This document shows positions 8,626 to 16,320 of a stretch of DNA of 64,000 bases, piece after piece. Source of the stretch: Bacillota bacterium (GTDB lineage Bacteria; Bacillota; Clostridia; Oscillospirales; Acutalibacteraceae); NCBI GenBank assembly GCA_023416955.1, contig JAEZGM010000042.1:1-64000 (forward strand). Reading direction: 5' to 3'. How positions within the stretch are numbered: the stretch's first letter is position 1; the number at the start of each line of letters is the position of its first letter. The translations under genes were made by a program, and so were the position numbers. Under the pieces are notes generated by a model. The model worked only from the letters and a program-made list of their open reading frames with translations. It did no database searches and was not told where the DNA came from.

Positions 8626-8740
8626 TCTCAAACCTACGGTTCGAGCCATTACGAATTTGCTGTCGGGGGCACAGCCCCCTTTCGCCCCTGCACGGCGGCG
8701 CAAATTCTCCGTTCAACAGAGGCATGATTATATCCCAAAC
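8626..8740 (-). repeat. Dispersed repeat family A, copy 1
   Basis: Read on the minus strand, this block carries aaatttgcgccg, a G/C-rich middle with ggggctgtgcccc, aaattc.taatggctc and a terminal aaccgtaggtttgag segment. The same order of segments recurs in three further copies at 8830-8920, 10080-10172 and 10178-10288. It has no coding content and starts directly after the LysR stop codon. Confidence 0.7.
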
Positions 8741-8752
8741 CAAGGTAACCGC

Positions 8753-8825
8753 TGATTAAAGCAATTCTGAAGCCACTCAGTGCAGTATTTTCCTGGCTTC
8801 GAATTGCTGTCTGGCGACTTAATCA
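8753..8825. repeat. Long inverted repeat between two family A copies
   Basis: tgattaa (8753-8759) and agcaattctgaagcca are mirrored by tggcttcgaattgct and ttaatca (8804-8825), with one bulged base. This makes a 22-bp hairpin with a loop of about 28 bases. It has no T-run, so it is not an obvious terminator. Confidence 0.65.
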
Positions 8826-8829
8826 TCGT

Positions 8830-8920
8830 TTACCTACCGGTTTGAGCCATTGGAAATTTGCTGAGCGCAGCACCCTTTCGGCGCTCCGCGCCGTGCAAAT
8901 TCCCGGAAAGTTCGCAATAT
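8830..8920 (-). repeat. Dispersed repeat family A, copy 2
   Basis: Shorter copy of the family A repeat: on the plus strand ggtttgagccattggaaatttgctg, a G/C-rich middle, then cgccgtgcaaattcccgg. It has the same orientation as copy 1. Confidence 0.65.
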
Positions 8921-9072
8921 CCAAAAATCACAAAAGGCATTGAGGCTAATTTAATTCTTTAAAAAGTTCAATACAATTTTCCAGACATAAACTCTGGCTT
9001 CTTTGGCACAATATTGATGTCAAATTGCTTTTTGATTTGACAAAACTGTATGGGTGAAAAGGAGTATTGAAA

Positions 9073-9315
9073 ATGGATCAGAATCTGGAAGAAGCGAAAA
9101 AGCTGAATCAAAAAAGCCGTCAGGGCGATACAAGCTCTATTGATACCACAAGCAAGAACAGCCCGTCTGTTAAAGAGGCACGCGAACTGAATCAGAAGTA
9201 TTCCAGTTCCACTTCTTCATCGGGTACTTCGTCAACCTCTTCAAGTTCCTACCAGAGCAGCCTTGATGAAGCAAAAAAACTGAATCAGCAGTCCAAACAG
9301 AGCAAGGGCCAGTAA
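9073..9315 (+). CDS. Small acid-soluble-spore-protein-like protein with EAKKLNQ repeats
   Basis: An 80-residue hydrophilic protein without aromatic core residues, apart from tyrosines in its serine-rich linker. Three copies of the motif EA(K/R)(K/E)LNQ(K/Q) occur, near residues 6, 37 and 67, separated by stretches of Ser and Thr. This layout resembles gamma-type small acid-soluble spore proteins, which repeat a short Gln/Asn-rich unit and serve as an amino acid store in spores. The match is by style, not close identity, so the call is tentative. The ATG is eight bases after aaaaggag; a TTG two codons earlier is too close to that site. A terminator follows. Confidence 0.55.
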   Translation: MDQNLEEAKKLNQKSRQGDTSSIDTTSKNSPSVKEARELNQKYSSSTSSSGTSSTSSSSYQSSLDEAKKLNQQSKQSKGQ

Positions 9316-9382
9316 AAAACAGTCAGGATAATGGTTACAGCGTCCGGCGTGTGCCGGCCGGCTCGTGATTGGTAAGTTACAT

Positions 9383-9425
9383 AAAAGAATTGCTTGGGGG
9401 TCAATGATCCACAAGCAATTCTTTT
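9383..9425. terminator. Terminator between SASP-like gene and GNAT gene
   Basis: A 14-bp perfect stem, aaaagaattgcttg paired with caagcaattctttt, has T-rich sequence on the plus-strand side and A-rich on the other. It probably stops both convergent genes. Confidence 0.75.
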
Positions 9426-9474
9426 GGCTGCTTATTCATAATGTAATAGCCACATTAATTTTTTATTGAGCCCG

Positions 9475-9984
9475 TTATCTGAATTTTAAAACATAAGTGC
9501 TCTCATGTTCAAATTCGCCAAAAAGTTGAAATCCGCAATGATTCAAAACGCTGACGGAACCGATATTGGTTTTCAAAACTCTTGCCCATATGCCCTTTGA
9601 AACCTGAAACTGAGAAGCCCAACCCGTAAGCGCCTTTAAAGCTTCTGTCGTCAGTCCTTTTCGCCTGTAAGCGGCTGCAATCTCATACCCGACTTCTGAA
9701 AGGCCATGTGAATCCGGGGGGCCTTTGAGCCCGATGAAACCGATTCCCATTCCGCTGACTTTGTCAATCATCAGCCAGTAAGTATACCAATCGTGAAGCA
9801 CATCGTCCGTATTCTGCATTTTTACCATTTTCTTTGTAATCGCGGATTGAATCGAACTTGTCAGGGCATCGGGCTCAATCGGTGTTTTCAGCATATCGGT
9901 TTGATTTCTGTTGATCTGTGCGAGTTCATTCAGTGAACATGATTTTAAAAGCAGTCTTTGTGACTCCAAAATTTGGTTGTCCAT
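9475..9984 (-). CDS. GNAT family N-acetyltransferase, RimJ/RimL type
   Basis: A 169-residue acetyltransferase. It starts with ESQRLLLKSCSLNELAQI, the usual opening of the RimJ/RimL-like (Acetyltransf_3) branch, and contains GLSEVGYEIAAAYRRKGLTTEALKAL, where RRKGLTTEA is the acetyl-CoA-binding loop. N-VLNHCGFQLFGE near the end is the conserved NxxSxxVxxKxGF-like segment. Target could be a protein N-terminus or an antibiotic; sequence does not tell. The ribosome site agaggtg fits the chosen start. It is flanked by repeats, with no operon partner. Confidence 0.85.
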   Translation of the reverse strand: MDNQILESQRLLLKSCSLNELAQINRNQTDMLKTPIEPDALTSSIQSAITKKMVKMQNTDDVLHDWYTYWLMIDKVSGMGIGFIGLKGPPDSHGLSEVGYEIAAAYRRKGLTTEALKALTGWASQFQVSKGIWARVLKTNIGSVSVLNHCGFQLFGEFEHESTYVLKFR

Positions 9985-10079
9985 TTTGACACCTCTGTTT
10001 TATCAGTCCTGTTGTTTAGCATACATATATTCAGGCTGGTTTTTTGCGAGCATTTTTTTATTATATCATAACCTTACTT

Positions 10080-10172
10080 ATGAAATTTGCGTCGACGCGA
10101 CAGCGGCGGGAGGAGCTGCGCTCCGACAGTAAATTTCCCAATGGCTCAAACTGAAGGTTTGAGACTATTATA
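10080..10172 (+). repeat. Dispersed repeat family A, copy 3
   Basis: gaaatttgcgtcgacgcga, a G/C-rich middle with gagctgcgctc, then aaatttcccaatggctcaaac and aggtttgagactattatatcat. This is the family A layout in the opposite orientation to copies 1 and 2. Confidence 0.7.
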
Positions 10173-10177
10173 TCATA

Positions 10178-10288
10178 TTGCTAACTTTCCGGAAATTTGC
10201 GCCGACGCGAAGCGACGAGTGGGGCTGTGCCCGATAACAAATTCTCAATGGCTCAAACCGTAGGTTTAAGCCATTTATAGCGTATTGC
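10178..10288 (+). repeat. Dispersed repeat family A, copy 4
   Basis: ccggaaatttgcgccgacgcg, ggggctgtgccc, acaaattctcaatggctc and aaccgtaggtttaag follow in order. It is the closest match to copy 1 (inverted) and lies directly beside copy 3. Confidence 0.75.
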
Positions 10289-10421
10289 GGGCGTAAGGGC
10301 CATGCTAGCAAAAAATTGTTCCGCGTATCTGATTTGATGATGATTAATCCTCTGAAATATTGTATAATTAATTGAATTTTGCAGAAACCGTTTCGGTACG
10401 GCGTCGGTTCCCCGCACCATA

Positions 10422-10712
10422 TCATCCCTGATAAAACGGAATACGCTGGAACCAGAATCCGCACTCAAACCGACTCTGCGCAAAAAAGCGGAACCATCTG
10501 CTCTGCGCGGCGGGCGAGTGACTTGCGCTTGCAAACGCGCGTACCTGATAATCGCCGGGCTGCGGCGCGCGGAGCACTGCCAATCCGTGGCGGTCGGTGA
10601 ACGCGCAGAATTGTTCCGCGCCGGATTCATCGTTCAGCGTGACGCGGCAGCCCGTCAGCGGGCCGTTTTGGTTGGAACAGCTTACCCTGATTTCTCTTTC
10701 GCTGCAGCTCAT
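10422..10712 (-). CDS. Small protein with an Ig-like/carboxypeptidase-regulatory-type fold (hypothetical)
   Basis: A 96-residue protein. The middle (LTGCRVTLNDESGAEQFCAFTDRHG and then LRAPQPGDYQVRAF, residues about 17-60) follows the pattern of small beta-sandwich CnaB/carboxypeptidase regulatory-like domains: a variable strand, a T/D-G turn, and PGDYxVxA. There is no signal peptide. The rest is low in recognisable features. The ATG follows aggggtg on the minus strand; a GTG three codons upstream overlaps that site. No partner gene is apparent and the function is unknown. It might not be expressed, but the domain pattern argues that it is coding. Confidence 0.5.
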   Translation of the reverse strand: MSCSEREIRVSCSNQNGPLTGCRVTLNDESGAEQFCAFTDRHGLAVLRAPQPGDYQVRAFASASHSPAAQSRWFRFFAQSRFECGFWFQRIPFYQG

Positions 10713-10860
10713 AACCTTCACCCCTGCTTCACAATAGGCCGATTTGCTTCTGCTCTATTGTATGCCCGCCCAGCAGGAAAAGTGCGGGCTTGTACAGGCT
10801 TCCTTGAATTTTTTAAAGCCGAACGCGGAAACCGGATATTTTCTTTAAAGGGTGTTTTGG

Positions 10861-11625
10861 ATGAATTACGATGACCTGATTAACACGGCAACGGACGTTG
10901 GCTATATGCTGCTTTCTAACGGCGCGGAAATTTACCGTGTAGAGGAATCCATGCAGCGTATTTTCCGCGCTTACGCGGTGGACACGGGTGAAATTTTTGC
11001 CATACCGACCTGCATTTACGTTACCGTCAGTACCGGGGACGGGCGCCCCATTACGAAAATCAAGCGCTGCCATACCCGCTGTACTAATCTTGACAAAGTG
11101 GAACGGGTCAACGACCTTTGCCGCCGTATCTGCCGTGACACGCCGGACTTTAAATCCATACGCAGTGAACTGAAGGCCATCGACACACGCCCCGCTTATG
11201 GATTTGTGGAACAGATCGCTTCTTTTTCCATGGTCGCATTCGCGTTCACGCTTTTTTACGGAGGAAATTTCGGCGATGCGGTCTGCGCCATTTTTGCCGG
11301 CGCGGCAATTAAGGTCGTGACCTACCAGATGAACCGCTTCCACGCAAACAGCTTCTTCACCAACATTCTGGGGAGCGCGGCGGCGGCGTTAATCGCGCTG
11401 ACGGCGGCGCATTATAACATCGGCTTTAATGCGGATAAGATTATCATCGGCGCGCTGATGAATCTGGTGCCCGGCATTGCCATTACCAGCTTTATGCGCG
11501 ACATTATGGCGGGCGACCTTGTGGCAGGGCTGATCCGCCTGACGGAAAGTCTGCTGGTTGCTGCCGCGATCGCCATCGGCTCCGGCGTGGTACTGACGGC
11601 GACCCGCATGATCTGGGGGGTGTGA
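10861..11625 (+). CDS. ThrE-family exporter, N-terminal (larger) subunit
   Basis: A 254-residue membrane protein matching the N-terminal half of the ThrE threonine/serine exporter family. A soluble N-domain (GYMLLSNGAEIYRVEESM, then TCIYVT and TRCTNLDKVERVN) is followed by five hydrophobic segments from about residue 117 onward, with NLVPGIAITSFMRDIMAGD as the conserved family block. In many Firmicutes the exporter is split into two genes, as here; the next gene supplies the remaining membrane part. Transport of threonine or serine is inferred from the family. The start follows aaaggg; a GTG three codons earlier overlaps that site. Confidence 0.85.
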   Translation: MNYDDLINTATDVGYMLLSNGAEIYRVEESMQRIFRAYAVDTGEIFAIPTCIYVTVSTGDGRPITKIKRCHTRCTNLDKVERVNDLCRRICRDTPDFKSIRSELKAIDTRPAYGFVEQIASFSMVAFAFTLFYGGNFGDAVCAIFAGAAIKVVTYQMNRFHANSFFTNILGSAAAALIALTAAHYNIGFNADKIIIGALMNLVPGIAITSFMRDIMAGDLVAGLIRLTESLLVAAAIAIGSGVVLTATRMIWGV

Positions 11626-11627
11626 GT

Positions 11628-12077
11628 ATGCCGAATTTTATGCCCTGTGTTTACGCGTTCGGCGCGTGCGCCGCCTGCTGCATCACCTTTAACATGCGCG
11701 GAAAATCCCTGGTGCTGTCCTCTTTGGGCGGTGCGCTGGGCTGGTTTGTGTACCTGCTGTGCGCGCCCTCTCAAAATGACATTCTTCAATTTTTCATTGC
11801 CACCATTGCCATTTCCATTTATTCCGAGTGGATGGCGCGTGTGCAGAAGGCGCCGGTAACCGGCTACCTCCTGATTGCGCTGCTGCCCATGGTGCCAGGC
11901 GGCGGAATTTACTACACGATGGAATACGGCATCATCGGTAATACGGATATGTTCATTGAAACCGGACTGCACACGCTGGGTATTGCCGGTTCGCTTGCAA
12001 TGGGAATTCTGCTGGTTTCCTCGTTTGTGCGTCTGGTGCACATGATTAAAGCAAGCCGAAAAAAGCTTCGTCCGTAG
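11628..12077 (+). CDS. ThrE-family exporter, C-terminal (smaller) subunit
   Basis: A 149-residue membrane protein with about four to five hydrophobic helices and the motifs GALGWFVYLL and LLPMVPGGGIYYTM, typical of the ThrE_2 half. It begins two bases after the stop of the larger subunit, so the two are translated from one message and presumably form one exporter. The C-terminus is basic (KASRKKLRP). A terminator follows at once. Confidence 0.85.
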   Translation: MPNFMPCVYAFGACAACCITFNMRGKSLVLSSLGGALGWFVYLLCAPSQNDILQFFIATIAISIYSEWMARVQKAPVTGYLLIALLPMVPGGGIYYTMEYGIIGNTDMFIETGLHTLGIAGSLAMGILLVSSFVRLVHMIKASRKKLRP

Positions 12078-12109
12078 CATCGAGCGATCAATAGAGCAAA
12101 ACAAAAAAT

Positions 12110-12137
12110 GACGCCGCAAAATAAACTTTGCGGCGTC
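12110..12137. terminator. Terminator between thrE pair and GNAT gene
   Basis: gacgccgcaaa pairs with tttgcggcgtc over a six-base loop, with cctttttaatt on the plus side and an A-run on the other. It serves two convergent transcripts. Confidence 0.85.
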
Positions 12138-12156
12138 CTTTTTAATTCTAAGCAAA

Positions 12157-13011
12157 TTAAATAGCAAGGCCGTAGTAATCGAACTGGGTTTCCACCGAGA
12201 ACCCGATGGCTTTGTAAAGATGGTACGCGGCGGCGTTCTCACTGTTGACTTCCAGCGTGATTTTGCGGGTTTCCTTTTCGCACAGTTCGCGAAGCAGAGC
12301 GCTCAGCATCTGCCTGCCGTATCCTTTGCCCTGCAAATCCTGCTCCACGCCGACCCCGAAAATCGAGAGTTCCTCCCCCTCGCGGTTCACGTTGCACATT
12401 CCGATGATGCGCCCGTTCAAAAGCGCGCTGTAACAGTCGATTTCGGGGGAGTCCATGGATTTTTCCAGCATGGAGCGTGCCTCCGCTTCGTCATCGCCGA
12501 ATGTACGGGTGCTCAGGCTGATCAGCGCGGAAAGATCGTTCCGTGCGGCTGCCCGAAGCGCAACCGCGCCCGGCGCGGGCAGAGCTGTTACCCGGTCAAA
12601 ATGCATTAGGTATTCCGAAAACTCGTATTTCGCGCCGTAATGCGTGATGACCGCCTTGGCGGCGGCGCTTTGCGGCTCGCAGACAAACAGAAGCCTTTTG
12701 ACTTCGTACCGCTTCAGCTCCTCCCTTGCCGCGGCAAGCAGGCTGTGAAAAACTCCGGTTTTCCGGTACTCCGGCAATGTAAAGGCGGAAACCTCCGCCT
12801 CTGCCTGTGTGGGGACAAACAGCGACAAGAAACCGACCAGCGTCTGCTCCTCATAGCAGGTGAAAAAACAGGAAATATTCGGATCAAAATTGATTTCATT
12901 GGAAAGGAAAACCGCCGCTTTCAGACCGTCGTGCTCGCGGCACTTCTCCTCCAACGCGCGGATCTCCGCCGTTTTGGCTTCATCCAGCTGATTGGTATGG
13001 ATAATAATCAT
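12157..13011 (-). CDS. GNAT acetyltransferase with two GNAT domains
   Basis: A 284-residue protein with two acetyltransferase units. The first (residues about 1-140) has VGFLSLFVPTQ and FTLPEYRKTGVFHSLL, in which the acetyl-CoA loop RKTGVF is slightly off consensus. The second (about 150-284) has the consensus loop EQDLQGKGYGRQML and the ENAAAYHLYKAIGF signature. Tandem GNAT proteins of this kind include mycothiol synthase-like enzymes, but no substrate is implied here. It lies directly downstream of the polyphosphate kinase gene on the same strand (15 bases apart), so the two may be co-transcribed. Confidence 0.85.
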   Translation of the reverse strand: MIIIHTNQLDEAKTAEIRALEEKCREHDGLKAAVFLSNEINFDPNISCFFTCYEEQTLVGFLSLFVPTQAEAEVSAFTLPEYRKTGVFHSLLAAAREELKRYEVKRLLFVCEPQSAAAKAVITHYGAKYEFSEYLMHFDRVTALPAPGAVALRAAARNDLSALISLSTRTFGDDEAEARSMLEKSMDSPEIDCYSALLNGRIIGMCNVNREGEELSIFGVGVEQDLQGKGYGRQMLSALLRELCEKETRKITLEVNSENAAAYHLYKAIGFSVETQFDYYGLAI

Positions 13012-13026
13012 GCAAAGTCCCCTTTG

Positions 13027-14520
13027 TTATTTTAATCGTTTTTCAATGGCTTCAATAATTGCTTCGAGCGCCTGAATGCGCCCGTACTTTTTATCCTGTG
13101 ACGCAAGGATATGCCACGGCGCAAAATCCGTGGAGGTATATTTGAGCATATCGTTCACCGCGATTTCGTACTGATCCCATTTTGCGCGGTTGCGCCAGTC
13201 CTCCTCGGTGATTTTCCACTGCTTTGACGGCGTGTTCTGCCGCGCTTCAAAACGTTTCAGCTGTTCGTCCTTGTCAATCTGCAACCAGAATTTCACAATG
13301 ACCGCGCCCCAGTCCGAAAGCTCTTTTTCAAATTCATTGATTTCGCGGTAGGCACGCTGCCAATCGTCGGGGGCACAGAAGCCCTCTACGCGCTCCACGA
13401 GCACGCGCCCGTACCAAGTGCGGTCAAAAACCGCAATGTGCCCGTCCTTCGGCAGCTTTCGCCAAAAGCGCCAAAGGTAGTGCCGCGCCGCTTCTTCCCG
13501 GCTTGGTGCGGAGACGGGAACCACTTCGTACCCGCGCGGGTCAAGCGCTTCCGAAACACGGCGGATATTGCCGCCCTTTCCGGCAGCGTCCCAGCCCTCA
13601 TACGCGATGATCACGGGTACTTTTTTCCGGTAAATCGTGTTATGCAGCTCGCTGAGCCGATCCTGCAGCTCATTCAGCTTCTTTTTGTACTGCTCCTTGT
13701 CAAGGGCTTTGTCCAGTGCAACTTCATTCAGCTTCGGCATCGGAAGCAGCGTAAAATGCCCCGGCTGAATTTCCGCCGGCGCGGCGACGGGATGTACCGC
13801 CTTTTCCTCGCGCTGTTTGAGCGCCGCCGTAATTCCGCTCAGCACAATCCGGTAAACCTCCAGCTCCGCGCTGCGGCGGTCCATGCCGGAAACCACATGC
13901 CACGGGGCACAGGCGGTGTTGGTGTAGCCGAGCATTTCGTCAAACATCCTGTAATATTTGTCGTACTGGCGATTGCGCCGACGGTCCGTTTCCGTAACGC
14001 GCCACGCGGTGTTCTTGGATTCGGAAAGCTGCTCGAAGCGTTCTTTCTGTTCCTTTTGGCTGATGTGCAGAAAAAACTTTAAAATCAGTGTGCCGCTGTC
14101 CGTCAACTGGCGTTCAAACGTGTTGATATCGTCCATGCGGCGGCGTACGGTTTCGTCATCAAGGTCGCGCTCCAGCCGGGTAACGCCGATGTCGTGGTAC
14201 CAGCTTCTGTCCAGAAATGACAGCACCCCCTCTTCGGGCAAATCAAGCCAATGCCGCCACAGCACCGGGTACCGCCGTTCCTGTTCACTGGGGGCGGTAA
14301 TGGAATGCACCTGAAAGCCGCGGGGGTCAAAATTCAAAATCAGGCTTTGAATCATGCTGCCCTTTCCGGAGGCTCCCCAGCCTTCAAACAGGATTACCAC
14401 CGGCAAATTTGCCTTTCGCAGCGGCTGCTGCAATGCTGTAAGCGCAGGCTTCAACTCTTTCATCTGCCTTTTATACTCCGCTTTATCCGTTTTCTGCTGC
14501 AAATCAGCCTGTTCTAACAT
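13027..14520 (-). CDS. pap: Two-domain polyphosphate kinase 2 (polyphosphate:AMP phosphotransferase type)
   Basis: A 497-residue protein with two fused PPK2 domains. Each has a Walker A motif (EGWGASGKGS near residue 46 and EGWDAAGKGG near residue 305) and a DRSWY or DRTWYGR block. Two-domain PPK2 enzymes (class II) use polyphosphate to phosphorylate AMP to ADP; class is inferred from domain count. In the C-terminal domain all motifs look intact (GRVLVERVEGF, EFEKEL), while in the first domain some are looser, as is usual for this class, in which the C-domain is catalytic. A strongly repeat-rich gap lies upstream. Confidence 0.85.
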   Translation of the reverse strand: MLEQADLQQKTDKAEYKRQMKELKPALTALQQPLRKANLPVVILFEGWGASGKGSMIQSLILNFDPRGFQVHSITAPSEQERRYPVLWRHWLDLPEEGVLSFLDRSWYHDIGVTRLERDLDDETVRRRMDDINTFERQLTDSGTLILKFFLHISQKEQKERFEQLSESKNTAWRVTETDRRRNRQYDKYYRMFDEMLGYTNTACAPWHVVSGMDRRSAELEVYRIVLSGITAALKQREEKAVHPVAAPAEIQPGHFTLLPMPKLNEVALDKALDKEQYKKKLNELQDRLSELHNTIYRKKVPVIIAYEGWDAAGKGGNIRRVSEALDPRGYEVVPVSAPSREEAARHYLWRFWRKLPKDGHIAVFDRTWYGRVLVERVEGFCAPDDWQRAYREINEFEKELSDWGAVIVKFWLQIDKDEQLKRFEARQNTPSKQWKITEEDWRNRAKWDQYEIAVNDMLKYTSTDFAPWHILASQDKKYGRIQALEAIIEAIEKRLK

Positions 14521-14634
14521 ATCATTACCACCTTCCGTTTTAGATAGGTCTATTATATCCTGCTCAGGCTGAATAATAAATCTTTATTTTACATTTTCTG
14601 GCACAAACCAAAGCGGAAAGAGCCGTTTTCCCTT

Positions 14635-14825
14635 CCGTCCATGAAAACCATAAAGCTTACCTTTTCAAATATTCCCTTTGGGGATACTTGGGGTGCGGGG
14701 GTGTGGAATCCTCCCTTGGCCTTTTAATATCCCACGGTGTGCACTCCGTGCACACTGCGTCCTTTTGTATACTTTCGGGTGCCAACCCAAAGTATGGCTC
14801 TGCCCGGCCTGAGGGCAAGTCTTGA
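14635..14825 (+). repeat. Dispersed repeat family B, copy 1
   Basis: A non-coding block of about 190 bases. Landmarks in order: ccgtccatgaaaacca, ggggatacttggggtgcgggg, cctcccttggcctttt, a hairpin gtgtgcactccgtgcacac, ccttttgtatactttcgg, a second hairpin around actttcgg...ccaaagt, and gcccggcctgagggcaag. The same order is found at 20152-20347. Confidence 0.8.
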
Positions 14826-14953
14826 TTATATCTCAAATCAAAATTGAGACTTCTAAGGATCTTATTGTTCGATTCACTCCAAAACGCAAAAATACATTAT
14901 ATACGACTGCCCTGACAATGCGTTTCAGCGCTATTCCCTATTGAGAACAGTTG

Positions 14954-14962
14954 TGCTATAAT
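14954..14962 (+). promoter_or_regulatory. Extended -10 promoter for the ruv operon
   Basis: TGCTATAAT is a perfect -10 with the TGn extension, located about 50 bases before the ruvC start. No good -35 lies at 17 bases, which extended -10 promoters can do without. Confidence 0.6.
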
Positions 14963-15014
14963 AAAGCGGATATTATATTATTCAGATAAACGGATACGGT
15001 CAGGAGCGTAAGGA

Positions 15015-15539
15015 ATGGTAATACTCGGAATCGACCCCGGCTACGCCATTGTGGGCTACGGGGTAATCCGCGCCCAGAACGGGCGTTACCAGCCGCTGGA
15101 GCACGGCGCTGTCGTGACGCAGGCCGGGCAGGATTTTAACCGCCGGCTGGAGGTCATCTTTGATTCCCTGACACAGGTCATGGAGCGTTGGAAGCCGGAC
15201 GCCGTCTCCATTGAGAAGCTGTATTTTCAAAATAACCAGAAGACGGCCATCGGCGTTGCCGAAGCGCGCGGCGTGATTCTGCTGGCGGCACAAAAACAAA
15301 GGCTTGAGGTGTTCGAGTACACCCCGCTGCAGGTCAAAATGGCGGTCACCGGTTACGGTCAGGCACACAAGCCGCAGGTCATGGAAATGACGCGGCGGCT
15401 GCTCTGTTTGAAGGAAGTCCCCAAGCCGGACGATACCGCCGACGCGCTCGCCATGGCAATCTGCCACGGGCAGTCCTCTGGCTCGGCGCTGCGCCGCACC
15501 ATGCTGCGCACCGCGCAGGGCAAACAAACCACAAATTGA
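15015..15539 (+). CDS. ruvC: Crossover junction endodeoxyribonuclease RuvC
   Basis: RuvC resolves Holliday junctions by paired nicks during homologous recombination and repair. The 174-residue protein has the usual length. Acidic catalytic residues are in place: Asp in LGIDPG near residue 7, Glu in SIEKLYF near residue 67, and the Asp pair in PDDTADALA near residues 138-141. It begins a ruvC-ruvA-ruvB set; the ribosome site caggag precedes the ATG. Confidence 0.95.
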   Translation: MVILGIDPGYAIVGYGVIRAQNGRYQPLEHGAVVTQAGQDFNRRLEVIFDSLTQVMERWKPDAVSIEKLYFQNNQKTAIGVAEARGVILLAAQKQRLEVFEYTPLQVKMAVTGYGQAHKPQVMEMTRRLLCLKEVPKPDDTADALAMAICHGQSSGSALRRTMLRTAQGKQTTN

Positions 15540-15558
15540 ATCATACAGGAGCGACAAC

Positions 15559-16161
15559 ATGTTTTACAGTGTCAAAGGAATATTGACCCACACGGAGCCG
15601 GGGCTGGCGGTCGTGGAATGCGGCGGCGTGGGCTTTAAATGCTTTACCACACTGAGCACCCAGCGCGCACTGCCGAAACTCGGCGAGCAGGTCACACTTT
15701 ATACGCATTTGAATGTACGCGAGGACGCGCTCGACCTGTTCGGCTTTGCCACCATGAGTGAGCTGAACTGCTTTAAGCTGCTGACGGGCGTCAGCGGTGT
15801 GGGGCCGAAGGTCGGCCTTGCCATTCTTTCTGAGTTAGCGCCGGAGCAGGTTGCCATGGCGATTGCCACGGGCGACAGCAAAACGCTGACCCGCGCGAGC
15901 GGCGTGGGCGCGAAGCTTGCCCAGCGTATTACGCTGGAGTTAAAGGACAAGGTCAAGGGAATGCAGACAAGCGGCGAAGCGTTTTCGCCCGTGGGCATGG
16001 TGGACGCTTCCTCCAACGCGGGGGCGGCGGTCAGCGCGCTGACCGTACTGGGGTATTCCCCGACAGATGCCGCCGCCGTTGTCGCACGGTTCGATTCCGC
16101 CCTTCCGGTGGAAGAGCTGATTCGCCTTTCCCTGAAAGCGATGGCAAGCAATCTGAAATAA
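15559..16161 (+). CDS. ruvA: Holliday junction branch migration protein RuvA
   Basis: RuvA binds four-way junctions as a tetramer and loads RuvB. The 200-residue protein shows domain I (YSVKGILTHTEPG), two helix-hairpin-helix motifs (GVSGVGPKVGLAIL and RASGVGAKLAQRI, residues about 75-125) and the C-terminal RuvB-contacting domain (AVSALTVLGYSPTDAAAVV). It starts 19 bases after ruvC with a caggagcg ribosome site, so the two are one operon. Confidence 0.95.
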   Translation: MFYSVKGILTHTEPGLAVVECGGVGFKCFTTLSTQRALPKLGEQVTLYTHLNVREDALDLFGFATMSELNCFKLLTGVSGVGPKVGLAILSELAPEQVAMAIATGDSKTLTRASGVGAKLAQRITLELKDKVKGMQTSGEAFSPVGMVDASSNAGAAVSALTVLGYSPTDAAAVVARFDSALPVEELIRLSLKAMASNLK

Positions 16162-16320
16162 GGCACGTTTTACACGGCCTGCGTGTATGAAAGCCACAAA
16201 GACCAGAAAAATTTCTGTAAATATTTTTAAATCTTTCTGATTTATTCATAAATATAAGTTAAAATTTGAACAGCCGGTCGGCACAGCCATCTATCGGAAA
16301 CCGGAGGATGAGTATCAAAT

